Source: Oscillospiraceae bacterium
Lineage (GTDB): Bacteria > Bacillota > Clostridia > Oscillospirales > Oscillospiraceae
DNA length: 9,676 nt
Direction: 5' to 3'
Assembly (NCBI GenBank): GCA_024404735.1
Contig: JAKSPP010000053.1
Location: forward strand, 1-9,676
In this document: in pieces, positions 1 to 6,059 of the stretch
How positions within the stretch are numbered: position 1 is the first letter of the stretch
How the letters are laid out: each line of letters starts with the position of its first letter
Made by a program: the position numbers and the translations under genes
The notes under the pieces: model-generated
Told to the model about the DNA's origin: nothing
The model's input: only the letters and a program-made list of their open reading frames with translations
Databases searched by the model: none

Positions 1-361
1 GGCCCTTGCACCTCCCGGCGGAATAGCTGATGTTCATGCGGGTGGTCGATGTCCGCATCCGTTCATCCAGTTCCCCGACCGTCAATTTGGCCAGTTCCGG
101 CGCGTAGCTGGCAAGGGCGACATGAAAGTTCCTGAACGCCTTCTGACCTGCCAGGTTCCCAAGCGTCTCCCGGCCCGCTTCCGTCATGTTAAGCAGAAGA
201 AGGCCCGGTGCGGACGGACCCTGAAAGCCAAACAGAGTTTTGCTCTCAGAGGCAAGAGAAAGCCAGAGCTCTTTCTTTTCCTCTCCGTCTGCGGAAACCT
301 CATAAAGAAGATGCCTGCTCATATATCCGCTGAAGGGTATCTCACCTATGTTTATCTGCAT
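1..361 (-). CDS. Unrecognised protein, 5' part only (runs off left edge)
   Basis: An open reading frame on the minus strand starts at the ATG at 361-359 and stays open to the window edge, giving the first 120 residues. The start is supported by AGGAG at 371-375, nine bases upstream. The protein begins MQINIGEIPFSGYMSRHLLY and continues as a soluble-looking mix of charged and hydrophobic residues. I see no signal peptide, membrane segment or catalytic motif, and I do not recognise the family. It lies about 100 bp downstream of the Na/Pi transporter on the same strand, with no clear terminator between them, so co-transcription is possible. Codon use in the distal half (CGG, GGG, GCG, CCG, CTG, GAA) differs from its neighbours, which prefer CCC, CTT/CTC, CGC/AGA and GAG. 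That the reading frame is real is fairly likely; the function is unknown. Confidence 0.65.
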   Translation of the reverse strand, partial: MQINIGEIPFSGYMSRHLLYEVSADGEEKKELWLSLASESKTLFGFQGPSAPGLLLLNMTEAGRETLGNLAGQKAFRNFHVALASYAPELAKLTVGELDERMRTSTTRMNISYSAGRCKG

Positions 362-466
362 AGTATCGCTCTCCTTTCGGTCGGTAACGAAAATGTTGCA
401 GGAAATTCATCGGTTATATTATGACGTTGAATAAAATATATTTTTTTTAATATTAAATATCGGGTA

Positions 467-2212
467 TCAGTCAAGGTACTTTGCCTTGTAGTCGCCGTAC
501 ATAATCTTGAAGCTCTCGTCGGAGAAATGAACCTCGTTGGTGTAGCTGTGAGCTTCTGTTATATTGTCGCTGTACTGAAGAACATTAACGGCAATGTTGG
601 AGCAGTGGTCGGATACTCTCTCCAGGTCTGTCAGTATGTCGGAGAATACAAAGCCCTGGGTTGTGGAGCATATTCCGGACTGCAGTCTTCTTATATGGCT
701 GGATCTGTAGCGGTCCTTCATATCATCGATAACCTGCTCCAGAGGCTCAACCTTTCTTGCGGCACCTGCGCTGTCGGAGCAGTAGGCCTCAACTGCAAGA
801 GAAACAACCTCGTTTACGGCATCGAACATACGCCTTAATTCGTCCTTGGCCTCATCGGAGAAATAAATGGCCTTGCGGGACATTTCACTTCCGGCCTCCG
901 TAAGGTTCTTTGCGTGGTCGGAAATTCTTTCGAAATCTCCGATGGAGTGCAGCATTTCCGCAACAAGCCTGTTATCCGAGGCGGAAAGGGCAAGACCGGA
1001 GAGCTTGATAAGATAAGCTCCGATTTTGTCCTCCATAACGTCAAGCTCGTCCTCAAGGTCGTCCACGTTCTTTGCCGTTGCTTCATCATAATCAAGAACT
1101 ATGCCCATGGCCTTCTTAACCGTAATCTGAGCAAGCTGGCCCATGTTCTGGGTGATTTCGTGACATCTTCTGACGGCAACACCGGGAGTCTTAAGGAGAT
1201 TTTCGTCCAGAAGCTCATACTGTGCTTCCTTGCTGTCGGCCTTAACGATAAGTCCGGTAATCTTAACTATAGCATTTGAGAAGGGAAGAAGGATTGCAGT
1301 TGAGATGATTTTTGAGCCCGTGTGGACAATTGCGATGTCAAATGCACTCAGAGGCACCATCATCCAGTCGGGGTCAAAGCCCCATTTGAGTATGCACAGG
1401 GGAATTATAAAGATAAGCATTGTCAGTACATTGAATACAATGTATACCCATGCGGAGCGGCGTGCGTCTCTGTTTGTACCGACAGAGGCAAGGAGAACGA
1501 TAAGACCCGCACCGATGTTCTGACCGAGAATAATGGGGAAGGCATTTCCGAAGGAGATGATTCCCGTAACCGCGGCAGCCTGAATAATACCGACGGCGGC
1601 CGAGGAGGACTGTAAAACGGCGGTCATAATAAAGCCCGCAATTACACCGAGAATGGGGTTTGAAAGAGCCAGCATTACCGTCCTGAATAAATCGGAGGAA
1701 CGAAGGGGGCTCATTGTGTCACTCATAGTGCCCATTCCGTACATCAGAATGGAGAAGCCGAGGAGAATATATCCTACGTCCTTTCTTATATCCCTCTTGG
1801 AGAAAAGAACCATAATGGCGCCTATCAGGGTGAGAATGGGAACGAAGGTGTCCGGGTCTATAAGCTTTAATATAAGCTTTTCGCCGCCGGAGATGGAGTT
1901 AAGCGAAAGAATCCAGGCGGTAACCGTTGTACCGATATTGGCACCGAAGGTAATTCCGACGGAGTGCTCAAGTGTCATAATACCGGAGTTAATGAAACCG
2001 ATAACCATAACGCTTGTGGCTCCGGAGGACTGAATGAGAGCCGTAACTCCGGCACCCAGCAATGCCGCACCGCGAGGAGAGGCCGTCGTTGTTTCAAGAA
2101 CGCCCTTAAGCTGGCCGCCGGCCTGCCGTTTGACTGCGTCGCCCATAACGTGCATGCCGAAGAGAAATAAACCGAGACCGCCGAAGAAACCGAGAAGGGA
2201 AAATAAATCCAT
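467..2212 (-). CDS. Na+/phosphate cotransporter family protein with C-terminal PhoU domain
   Basis: This 581-residue membrane protein is predicted to couple Na+ to inorganic phosphate movement across the cytoplasmic membrane (NptA/YjbB-like, Na/Pi type II family). Residues 1-325 are hydrophobic with about eight membrane segments. They carry the family's inverted repeat with two QSS signatures, QSSGATS at 61-67 and QSSSAAVG at 201-208, each followed downstream by a GANIGTT- or GQNIGAG-type element (90-96, 230-236). Residues 345-550 form a helical PhoU-type domain with two ERxSDH motifs (ERISDH 428-433, ERVSDH 531-536), the usual acidic metal-binding signature. The frame is open upstream to 2275, but I chose the ATG at 2212. 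It gives an N terminus (MDLFSLLGFFGGLGLFLFGM) that matches the family, and GGAGG lies upstream at 2224-2228. The ATG at 2230 overlaps that ribosome binding site. Export versus import of phosphate cannot be told from sequence. Confidence 0.93.
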   Translation of the reverse strand: MDLFSLLGFFGGLGLFLFGMHVMGDAVKRQAGGQLKGVLETTTASPRGAALLGAGVTALIQSSGATSVMVIGFINSGIMTLEHSVGITFGANIGTTVTAWILSLNSISGGEKLILKLIDPDTFVPILTLIGAIMVLFSKRDIRKDVGYILLGFSILMYGMGTMSDTMSPLRSSDLFRTVMLALSNPILGVIAGFIMTAVLQSSSAAVGIIQAAAVTGIISFGNAFPIILGQNIGAGLIVLLASVGTNRDARRSAWVYIVFNVLTMLIFIIPLCILKWGFDPDWMMVPLSAFDIAIVHTGSKIISTAILLPFSNAIVKITGLIVKADSKEAQYELLDENLLKTPGVAVRRCHEITQNMGQLAQITVKKAMGIVLDYDEATAKNVDDLEDELDVMEDKIGAYLIKLSGLALSASDNRLVAEMLHSIGDFERISDHAKNLTEAGSEMSRKAIYFSDEAKDELRRMFDAVNEVVSLAVEAYCSDSAGAARKVEPLEQVIDDMKDRYRSSHIRRLQSGICSTTQGFVFSDILTDLERVSDHCSNIAVNVLQYSDNITEAHSYTNEVHFSDESFKIMYGDYKAKYLD

Positions 2213-2237
2213 TTTACATTGTACCTCCATAGTACAT

Positions 2238-2255
2238 AATTGTCCGATGACAATT
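2238..2255 (-). promoter_or_regulatory. Perfect inverted repeat in the transporter 5' leader
   Basis: AATTGTC, a four-base spacer, and GACAATT form a perfect 7-bp inverted repeat. It lies inside the predicted 5' leader of the Na/Pi transporter mRNA, ten bases upstream of its GGAGG. It could be a short RNA hairpin near the ribosome binding site or a dyad operator for a repressor. No known operator consensus is recognised. Confidence 0.35.
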
Positions 2256-2289
2256 TTTTCACATATCAAATCCACTCTATACTGTGGAA

Positions 2290-2318
2290 ATTATATAGCA
2301 ACATCCGTAGAAATACAA
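2290..2318 (-). promoter_or_regulatory. Predicted sigma-A promoter of the Na/Pi transporter gene
   Basis: Reading the minus strand, a perfect TATAAT -10 box (2295-2290) lies 17 bases after TTGTAT (2318-2313), which matches the -35 consensus in only three of six positions. Transcription would start near 2283 and give a leader of about 70 nt before the ATG at 2212. A better -35-like TTGACA (2333-2328) lies too far upstream to pair with this -10. The match is visible; promoter activity is inferred. Confidence 0.55.
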
Positions 2319-2352
2319 GTCATTTTTTGTCAAATTTGTGTTAATAATTATA

Positions 2353-2381
2353 TTGACTTTTGGTAAATAAAGTAATAAAAT
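2353..2381 (+). promoter_or_regulatory. Predicted sigma-A promoter of the leader peptide and 2-oxoacid oxidoreductase operon
   Basis: TTGACT (2353-2358, five of six matches to the -35 consensus) is separated by exactly 17 bases from TAAAAT (2376-2381, five of six matches to the -10). The start of transcription would be near 2388, about 40 nt before the leader-peptide ATG. It is oriented away from, and lies back to back with, the transporter promoter; the two -35 regions are about 35 bp apart. Confidence 0.75.
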
Positions 2382-2427
2382 ACTGCAATAACGAGTACAC
2401 CTCTTTTTTCAGGAGATTATATACACC

Positions 2428-2511
2428 ATGATCATTACCGCTTCCTTCGCTCTCCTCCTTATTATGGCCGACCTTATGGGCGGCCTTCTAGTCATGGAAA
2501 AAGCGAAGTGA
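2428..2511 (+). CDS. Leader peptide, Leu/Ile-rich, 27 residues (putative attenuator peptide)
   Basis: A short reading frame starts at the ATG at 2428, with AGGAG at 2411-2415 (12-base spacing), and ends with TGA at 2509-2511. The peptide has 27 residues: it opens MIITASF, has Leu-Leu-Leu-Ile at 9-12, Leu16, Leu-Leu-Val at 20-22, and ends MEKAK. Six Leu, three Ile and one Val make up 10 of 27 residues. One Leu codon is CTA (2488-2490), a codon almost unused in the large genes here. The peptide sits between a good promoter and an intrinsic terminator, and its own codons and stop codon overlap segments able to form alternative RNA stems. This is the arrangement of ilv/leu-type leader peptides in ribosome-mediated attenuation. 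The alternative is a small single-span membrane protein or a hydrophobic type I toxin, since the sequence could also form one membrane helix (with Asp15 inside it). I prefer the leader-peptide reading because of the RNA structure. Confidence 0.7.
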   Translation: MIITASFALLLIMADLMGGLLVMEKAK

Positions 2512-2561
2512 AGTTTCCTATCTTTCTGCGTTTTACGGGCTTCACTTTAGTTAAGTGAAGC
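2440..2561 (+). promoter_or_regulatory. Putative four-segment transcription attenuator (antiterminator/terminator switch)
   Basis: Four segments can pair in mutually exclusive ways. Segment 1 (2441-2450, CTTCCTTCGC) pairs with segment 2 (2503-2513, GCGAAGTGAAG) through ten base pairs with one bulged U. Segment 2 can instead pair with segment 3 (2540-2547, CTTCACTT) through eight Watson-Crick pairs, extendable by G-U pairs on both sides (2505-2516 with 2537-2548). Segment 3 can instead pair with segment 4 (2553-2561) to make the terminator. Segment 1 overlaps leader codons 5-8, directly before the three Leu codons at 2452-2460. Segment 2 covers the leader stop codon. A ribosome stalled at the Leu codons would mask segment 1 and free segment 2 for the 2:3 antiterminator. 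A ribosome reaching the stop codon would mask segment 2 and let 3:4 terminate. The pairings are seen directly; the mechanism is inferred from known trp/leu/ilv attenuators. Confidence 0.68.
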
Positions 2562-2568
2562 TTTTTTT
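2539..2568 (+). terminator. Intrinsic (Rho-independent) terminator
   Basis: GCTTCACTT (2539-2547) and AAGTGAAGC (2553-2561) form a perfect 9-bp stem with a 5-nt loop, followed at once by seven T residues (2562-2568). It lies 27 bases after the leader-peptide stop codon and 83 bases before the first operon gene. That position fits a regulated terminator rather than the end of a full-length gene. Confidence 0.9.
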
Positions 2569-2592
2569 GTTAGGTTTAAGTTTACTATTATA

Positions 2593-2598
2593 TATAAT
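2593..2598 (+). promoter_or_regulatory. Isolated TATAAT downstream of the terminator (possible secondary promoter)
   Basis: A perfect TATAAT lies in an AT-rich stretch between the terminator and the ATPase gene. The hexamer 17 bases upstream (TTAGGT, 2570-2575) is a poor -35 box, and no extended -10 TG is seen. If active, it would give transcription that bypasses the attenuator. It may equally be a chance match in AT-rich DNA. Confidence 0.25.
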
Positions 2599-2651
2599 AT
2601 ACATTATTTGCTTTTCGGAATGCATATTTTAAGTCCCGAGGAAGATACAAA

Positions 2652-3353
2652 ATGAGTTTTATTTCAGAACTGGCCTCAGGTCCGAGGAAAATCGCCGTAA
2701 CGGGTCCCTTCGGCTGCGGCAAGTCCGAGTTTTCCGTTTCCCTTGCCTGCGCTCTTGCCGGGATAGGGGATATGAAAACGGCCCTGTGCGACCTTGACAT
2801 AGAAAACCCCTACTTCCGCTCAAGAGAAATGAAAGCCGCCCTTGAGGAAAGGGGAATAGAGGTTTTCTCCGACCCCTTTGACGGCAAAAACGGCTCCGAG
2901 CTTCAGACGATTTCTCCCAAGGTCAAGGCTCCCCTTGAAAACCCCATGTACAGAACAGTCCTCGATACAGGCGGTGACTATACCGGCGCCATGGTACTCA
3001 ATCAGTTTTCGCGCCAGCTTTCCGATGCAGTTTCCATTCTGTTTGTAATAAACAAATACCGCTTCGGCTCCGATACCGTTGAAAAGGTAAAAAACCAGAT
3101 TTCTTCCATAGAGAGTGTAACGGGTCTTTCCGTAACGGGTCTTGTTTCAAATACTCACCTCATTAAGGAAACCACCCTTGAGGACCTTCTCGAGGGCTAT
3201 GAATTCGCCCTTGAGGCGGAAAAGGAACCGGGCATCCCTCTTCTGTGTACTCTCTGCCCGCCCTTCCTTGCCCATGAGGCAGAGGGCAAAATTCCGGACC
3301 TTTTTCCCATAGGCATGTATTTAAGAGCGTCTTATCTCGATAAGCGCATCTGA
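2652..3353 (+). CDS. P-loop ATPase of the MinD/ParA/CooC-like (SIMIBI) type
   Basis: This 233-residue soluble ATP-binding protein has a Walker A loop GPFGCGKS at 18-25. It is followed by DLDIENPYFRSRE at 47-59, in the switch-I position where MinD/ParA relatives have a conserved Asp. VLDTGGD at 103-109 is a Walker-B-like strand, and VINKYR (132-137) and SNTHL (166-170) follow in the nucleotide-recognition part of the fold. No transmembrane segment or CxxC motif is seen. GAGGAAG at 2638-2644 supports the ATG at 2652. It is the first gene after the attenuator, 51 bp ahead of the ferredoxin subunit. Its place beside an Fe-S/TPP oxidoreductase suggests a role in assembling, activating or locating that enzyme, as CooC does for CO dehydrogenase, but this is only inferred from context. 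The exact family name is unknown to me. Confidence 0.8.
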   Translation: MSFISELASGPRKIAVTGPFGCGKSEFSVSLACALAGIGDMKTALCDLDIENPYFRSREMKAALEERGIEVFSDPFDGKNGSELQTISPKVKAPLENPMYRTVLDTGGDYTGAMVLNQFSRQLSDAVSILFVINKYRFGSDTVEKVKNQISSIESVTGLSVTGLVSNTHLIKETTLEDLLEGYEFALEAEKEPGIPLLCTLCPPFLAHEAEGKIPDLFPIGMYLRASYLDKRI

Positions 3354-3404
3354 CATAAAATCCGTAAATAAATAATATTCACATAAACAAGGAGGCTATT
3401 TTCA

Positions 3405-3635
3405 ATGAAGAAGCGCTTCAAACTGGTATTCAACAGCAACAAGTGCAAGGGCTGCGAGCTTTGCGTAAATGCCTGCCCCAAAAATGTACTTACTCTTGAT
3501 GCCAATGTCAACGAAAAAGGATATCACCCCGCATGTGCCGCTAATCCCGGGGATTGCGTCGGCTGCACCAGCTGCGCTCTTATGTGCCCGGATTGCTGCA
3601 TAAGCATCTATGAACTTGAGGAGGGAGAAAACTGA
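3405..3635 (+). CDS. 2x[4Fe-4S] ferredoxin subunit of 2-oxoacid:ferredoxin oxidoreductase (delta subunit)
   Basis: This small 76-residue protein carries two classic [4Fe-4S] motifs, with Cys at 14, 17, 20, 24 (CKGCELCVNACP) and at 51, 54, 57, 61 (CVGCTSCALMCP). It would pass electrons from the TPP site of the oxidoreductase to external ferredoxin. The about 26-residue spacing between motifs, with a GYHPA segment (39-43), is typical of KorD/VorD delta subunits rather than of free ferredoxin. Three further cysteines (44, 64, 65) are not part of the motifs. A strong GGAGG at 3391-3395 supports the start. Its stop codon (3633-3635) is one base before the alpha-subunit ATG, so the two are very likely translated together. 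Subunit names for this enzyme class vary, so no symbol is given. Confidence 0.92.
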   Translation: MKKRFKLVFNSNKCKGCELCVNACPKNVLTLDANVNEKGYHPACAANPGDCVGCTSCALMCPDCCISIYELEEGEN

Positions 3636-3636
3636 T

Positions 3637-4713
3637 ATGGGAAAAGTATTGATGAAGGGCAATGAAGCCTTTGCCGAGGCCGCTATCAGAGCCGGCTGCA
3701 AGTGCTATTTCGGATACCCCATAACCCCGCAGAACGAAATTCCCGAGTATATGAGCCATGAGCTTCCCAAGGCCGGCGGTGCTTTTGTACAGGCCGAGAG
3801 TGAGCTTGCCGCTATTTCCATGGCTTACGGCGCTGCCGCTGCAGGCGGAAGAGTATTCATCTCCACCTCTTCTCCCGGACTTTCCCTTATGCAGGAGGGT
3901 CTCGGCTTCATCTGCTCTGCAGAGGTTCCCGTTGTTGTTCTTAACGTCTCCCGTGGCGGCCCCGGTGTCGGCGGCATCCAGCCCGGTCAGGCAGACTACA
4001 TTCAGGTAACCCGCGGCGGATATAACGGCGACTGCAAAATCCCCGTTTTCGCCCCCGCAGGAATTCAGGAATGCGTTGATACAATCTACAAGGCCTTTGA
4101 TATTGCCGAAAAGTACAGAAACCCCGTTCTCATTTTTGCCGACGGTATGATGGGACAGATGATGGAGCCCGTTGTTCTCCCCGAGGCAAAGGGAATTACC
4201 GCCGTTGAGGATATTCCCTCCGTAAAGCCCTGGGCAATAACCGGCACAGACCATCACGAGGGCAGAAACGTTGTTTACTCCCTCCGTATGCAGCCCGATG
4301 TTCTCGAGGCTCATGTCGAGCACCTCTTCGAGAAGTATGACGAGGCCGCAAAGGAGCTTGTTGATTATAAGGCATACAGCCTTGATGAGGCAGAGCTTGT
4401 ATTCGTTGCATTCGGTACCATGTCCCGTCTCTGCATGGAGGCCATTGAGATTCTCGGCGAGCGCGGAATCAAGGCAGGACTTATCCGTCCCATAAGCCTC
4501 TGGCCCTATCCCGATGCAGCCTTCGACCTGATTCCCTCCACCTGCAAAACCGTAATTTCCACCGAGCTCAATATGGGCCAGATGATATTTGATGTTAAAA
4601 ACGCAGTAAGCGGCAGATTCCCCGTGGACTTCATCGGAAGAACCGGCGGTATCGTCCCCTCCTCTTTGGAGATAGCCGACAGAGCCGAGAAGATTCTCGC
4701 TTCCCGCAAGTAA
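3637..4713 (+). CDS. vorB: 2-oxoacid:ferredoxin oxidoreductase alpha subunit (VorB/KorA type)
   Basis: This is the 358-residue alpha subunit of a ferredoxin-dependent 2-oxoacid oxidoreductase, which reversibly converts a 2-oxo acid plus CoA to acyl-CoA, CO2 and reduced ferredoxin. The N-terminal pyrimidine-binding domain (about 1-180) starts with MGKVLMKGNEAFAEAAIRAG and has the hallmark GYPITPQNE at 26-34, QAESELAAI at 52-60 and the SRGGPGVGG segment at 105-113. The transketolase-C-like domain II covers about 250-350 (VAFGTMSR, GLIRPISLWP). The overall pattern fits best with 2-oxoisovalerate (VorB) enzymes, with 2-oxoglutarate (KorA) as the close alternative; sequence alone does not settle the substrate. 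The frame is open from 3610, but the ATG at 3637 is chosen because AGGAGGGAG (3619-3627) precedes it and family members start here. Confidence 0.9.
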   Translation: MGKVLMKGNEAFAEAAIRAGCKCYFGYPITPQNEIPEYMSHELPKAGGAFVQAESELAAISMAYGAAAAGGRVFISTSSPGLSLMQEGLGFICSAEVPVVVLNVSRGGPGVGGIQPGQADYIQVTRGGYNGDCKIPVFAPAGIQECVDTIYKAFDIAEKYRNPVLIFADGMMGQMMEPVVLPEAKGITAVEDIPSVKPWAITGTDHHEGRNVVYSLRMQPDVLEAHVEHLFEKYDEAAKELVDYKAYSLDEAELVFVAFGTMSRLCMEAIEILGERGIKAGLIRPISLWPYPDAAFDLIPSTCKTVISTELNMGQMIFDVKNAVSGRFPVDFIGRTGGIVPSSLEIADRAEKILASRK

Positions 4714-4734
4714 GGCAAAGGAGAAAGACGGAAT

Positions 4735-5481
4735 ATGAAAACAGTATTTGAGCCCACAAAGGGTATGACTCCCGCAGATACAAGCTATTGCCCCGGCTGT
4801 ACCCACGGCATAGCCCACAGACTTATTATGGAGGTTCTGGATGAGCGCGGACTTCTGGGAAACACCATCGGTGTTGTTCCCATCGGCTGCTCCATTAACG
4901 CCCATCACTTCATGAATATCGATATGTGCGAATCCACCCACGGAAGAGCACCCGCCATCGCAACAGGCATCAGAAGAGTTCACCCCGATAAGGTAGTATT
5001 CACCTATCAGGGCGACGGTGACCTTGCCTCCATCGGTGCCGGCGAAATCGTTCATGCCGCTCACAGAGGCGAGAAATTCTCCACCTTCTTCATCAACAAC
5101 GCAATCTACGGTATGACAGGCGGTCAGATGGCCCCCACAACACTTATCGGTCAGAAGGCAACCACCTGTGTTTCCGGAAGAACCGTTGAGCAGGCCGGTA
5201 TGCCCCTTCGTATGTGCGAGATTCTCTCTCAGATTGACTGCTGTGTCTACGCAGAGAGAGTTATGCTCACAACTCCCGCAAACATCCGCAAGGCAAAGAA
5301 GGCAATTAACAGAGCCCTTGATGTTCAGCTTCAGGGTCTCGGCTTCGGCTTTGTTGAGTTCTTAAGCTCCTGCCCCACCAACTGGGGTCTTGCTCCCAAG
5401 GACGCCCTCAAATATGTTGAGGAGAAGATGTCCGCATATTACCCCGTGGGCGTATTCAAAAAGCCCGAGGGTATCGACTGA
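4735..5481 (+). CDS. 2-oxoacid:ferredoxin oxidoreductase beta subunit, TPP-binding
   Basis: This 248-residue catalytic subunit holds the thiamine diphosphate and Mg2+. It shows CPGCTHG at 19-25, GCSINAHHF at 51-59 and THGRAPAIATG at 68-78. The TPP/Mg signature begins with GDGD at 93-96 and ends with the NN pair at 121-122, followed by YGMTGGQMAPTT at 125-136. The last motif is typical of the KOR/VOR branch. It follows the alpha subunit after 21 bases, with AAAGGAG at 4717-4723. The length is on the short side for this subunit family but no core motif is missing. Together with its neighbours it forms a complete four-subunit enzyme of the cytoplasm, whose reaction can run toward oxidative decarboxylation or reductive carboxylation according to ferredoxin state. 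Confidence 0.93.
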   Translation: MKTVFEPTKGMTPADTSYCPGCTHGIAHRLIMEVLDERGLLGNTIGVVPIGCSINAHHFMNIDMCESTHGRAPAIATGIRRVHPDKVVFTYQGDGDLASIGAGEIVHAAHRGEKFSTFFINNAIYGMTGGQMAPTTLIGQKATTCVSGRTVEQAGMPLRMCEILSQIDCCVYAERVMLTTPANIRKAKKAINRALDVQLQGLGFGFVEFLSSCPTNWGLAPKDALKYVEEKMSAYYPVGVFKKPEGID

Positions 5482-5501
5482 TTGGGGGAGGAGAGAATAA
5501 T

Positions 5502-6029
5502 ATGAAATCCAAAATGTTTTTTGCAGGCTCCGGCGGACAGGGAACTCTGGCCATCGGACAGATGATAGCAAAGGCCGCAATGGATGAGGGAAAGGAAGTC
5601 ACCTGGCTTCCCTCCTACGGCCCCGAAATGCGCGGCGGTACCGCAAACTGCACCGTCGTTGTTTCCGATAAGCCCATTTCCTGCCCCCTTATCAATGAGG
5701 CAGACGTCCTCCTTGCCATGAACCTTCCTTCTCTTCTTAAGTTTGAGTCTATGGTCGCCCCCGGCGGACTTCTTATCGTAAACTCCTCTCTGGTTCCCGA
5801 GAAGCCCAAACGCACCGACATAAGAGTTCTCGAGATTCCCGCCAATGAGAAGGCAATCGAGCTCGGCAATGACAGAGCGGCAAATATGATTATTCTCGGT
5901 GCCATCGTCAGGGAGACAGGCATCGTAAATCCCGATACGGTTTACCATCAGCTTGAAAAAATGTTCTCCGGAAGAAAGGCCTCCTTCCTTCCCGGAAACA
6001 TCAAGGCCTTTGAGCTTTACCTTAAGTAA
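5502..6029 (+). CDS. 2-oxoacid:ferredoxin oxidoreductase gamma subunit
   Basis: This 175-residue subunit is of the pyruvate/ketoisovalerate oxidoreductase gamma family and completes the four-gene enzyme. It has the nucleotide-like loop GSGGQG at 9-14 and the family signature SYGPEMRGGTANCTVVVSD at 38-56, thought to contribute to CoA binding in the complex. NEADVLLAMN (65-74) and ANMIILGAI (127-135) follow as in relatives. A very purine-rich ribosome binding site (5484-5495) lies in the 20-base gap after the beta gene. The order ferredoxin, alpha, beta, gamma is the usual one for clostridial VOR/KOR operons. Confidence 0.92.
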   Translation: MKSKMFFAGSGGQGTLAIGQMIAKAAMDEGKEVTWLPSYGPEMRGGTANCTVVVSDKPISCPLINEADVLLAMNLPSLLKFESMVAPGGLLIVNSSLVPEKPKRTDIRVLEIPANEKAIELGNDRAANMIILGAIVRETGIVNPDTVYHQLEKMFSGRKASFLPGNIKAFELYLK

Positions 6030-6059
6030 TCCCCCCATTAATTCTAAGGAGCATTACCA

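Noticed and set aside
122..424. Plus-strand open frame of 100 codons at the left edge
   Set aside because: It lies opposite the minus-strand frame at 1-361, which has a good ribosome binding site and a longer uninterrupted frame. The plus-strand frame has neither a site nor a familiar sequence.
446..457. 12-bp palindrome TTTAATATTAAA beside a T-run after the transporter gene, considered as a terminator
   Set aside because: The stem would be pure A-T and the run of eight T reads as A in the transporter transcript, so it is not a convincing terminator. It is probably AT-rich spacer DNA.
2388..2568. T-box riboswitch as the explanation for the regulated terminator
   Set aside because: The leader is only about 180 nt, it holds a translated reading frame, and I found no T-box sequence complementary to a tRNA acceptor end. 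Peptide attenuation fits better.
3580..5064. Long minus-strand open frame (494 codons) opposite the alpha and beta subunit genes
   Set aside because: It is a shadow of the strongly biased codons of the plus-strand genes. The translation is low-complexity (Gly, Ala, Asn, Cys rich), there is no ribosome binding site, and the opposite strand has clear protein families.
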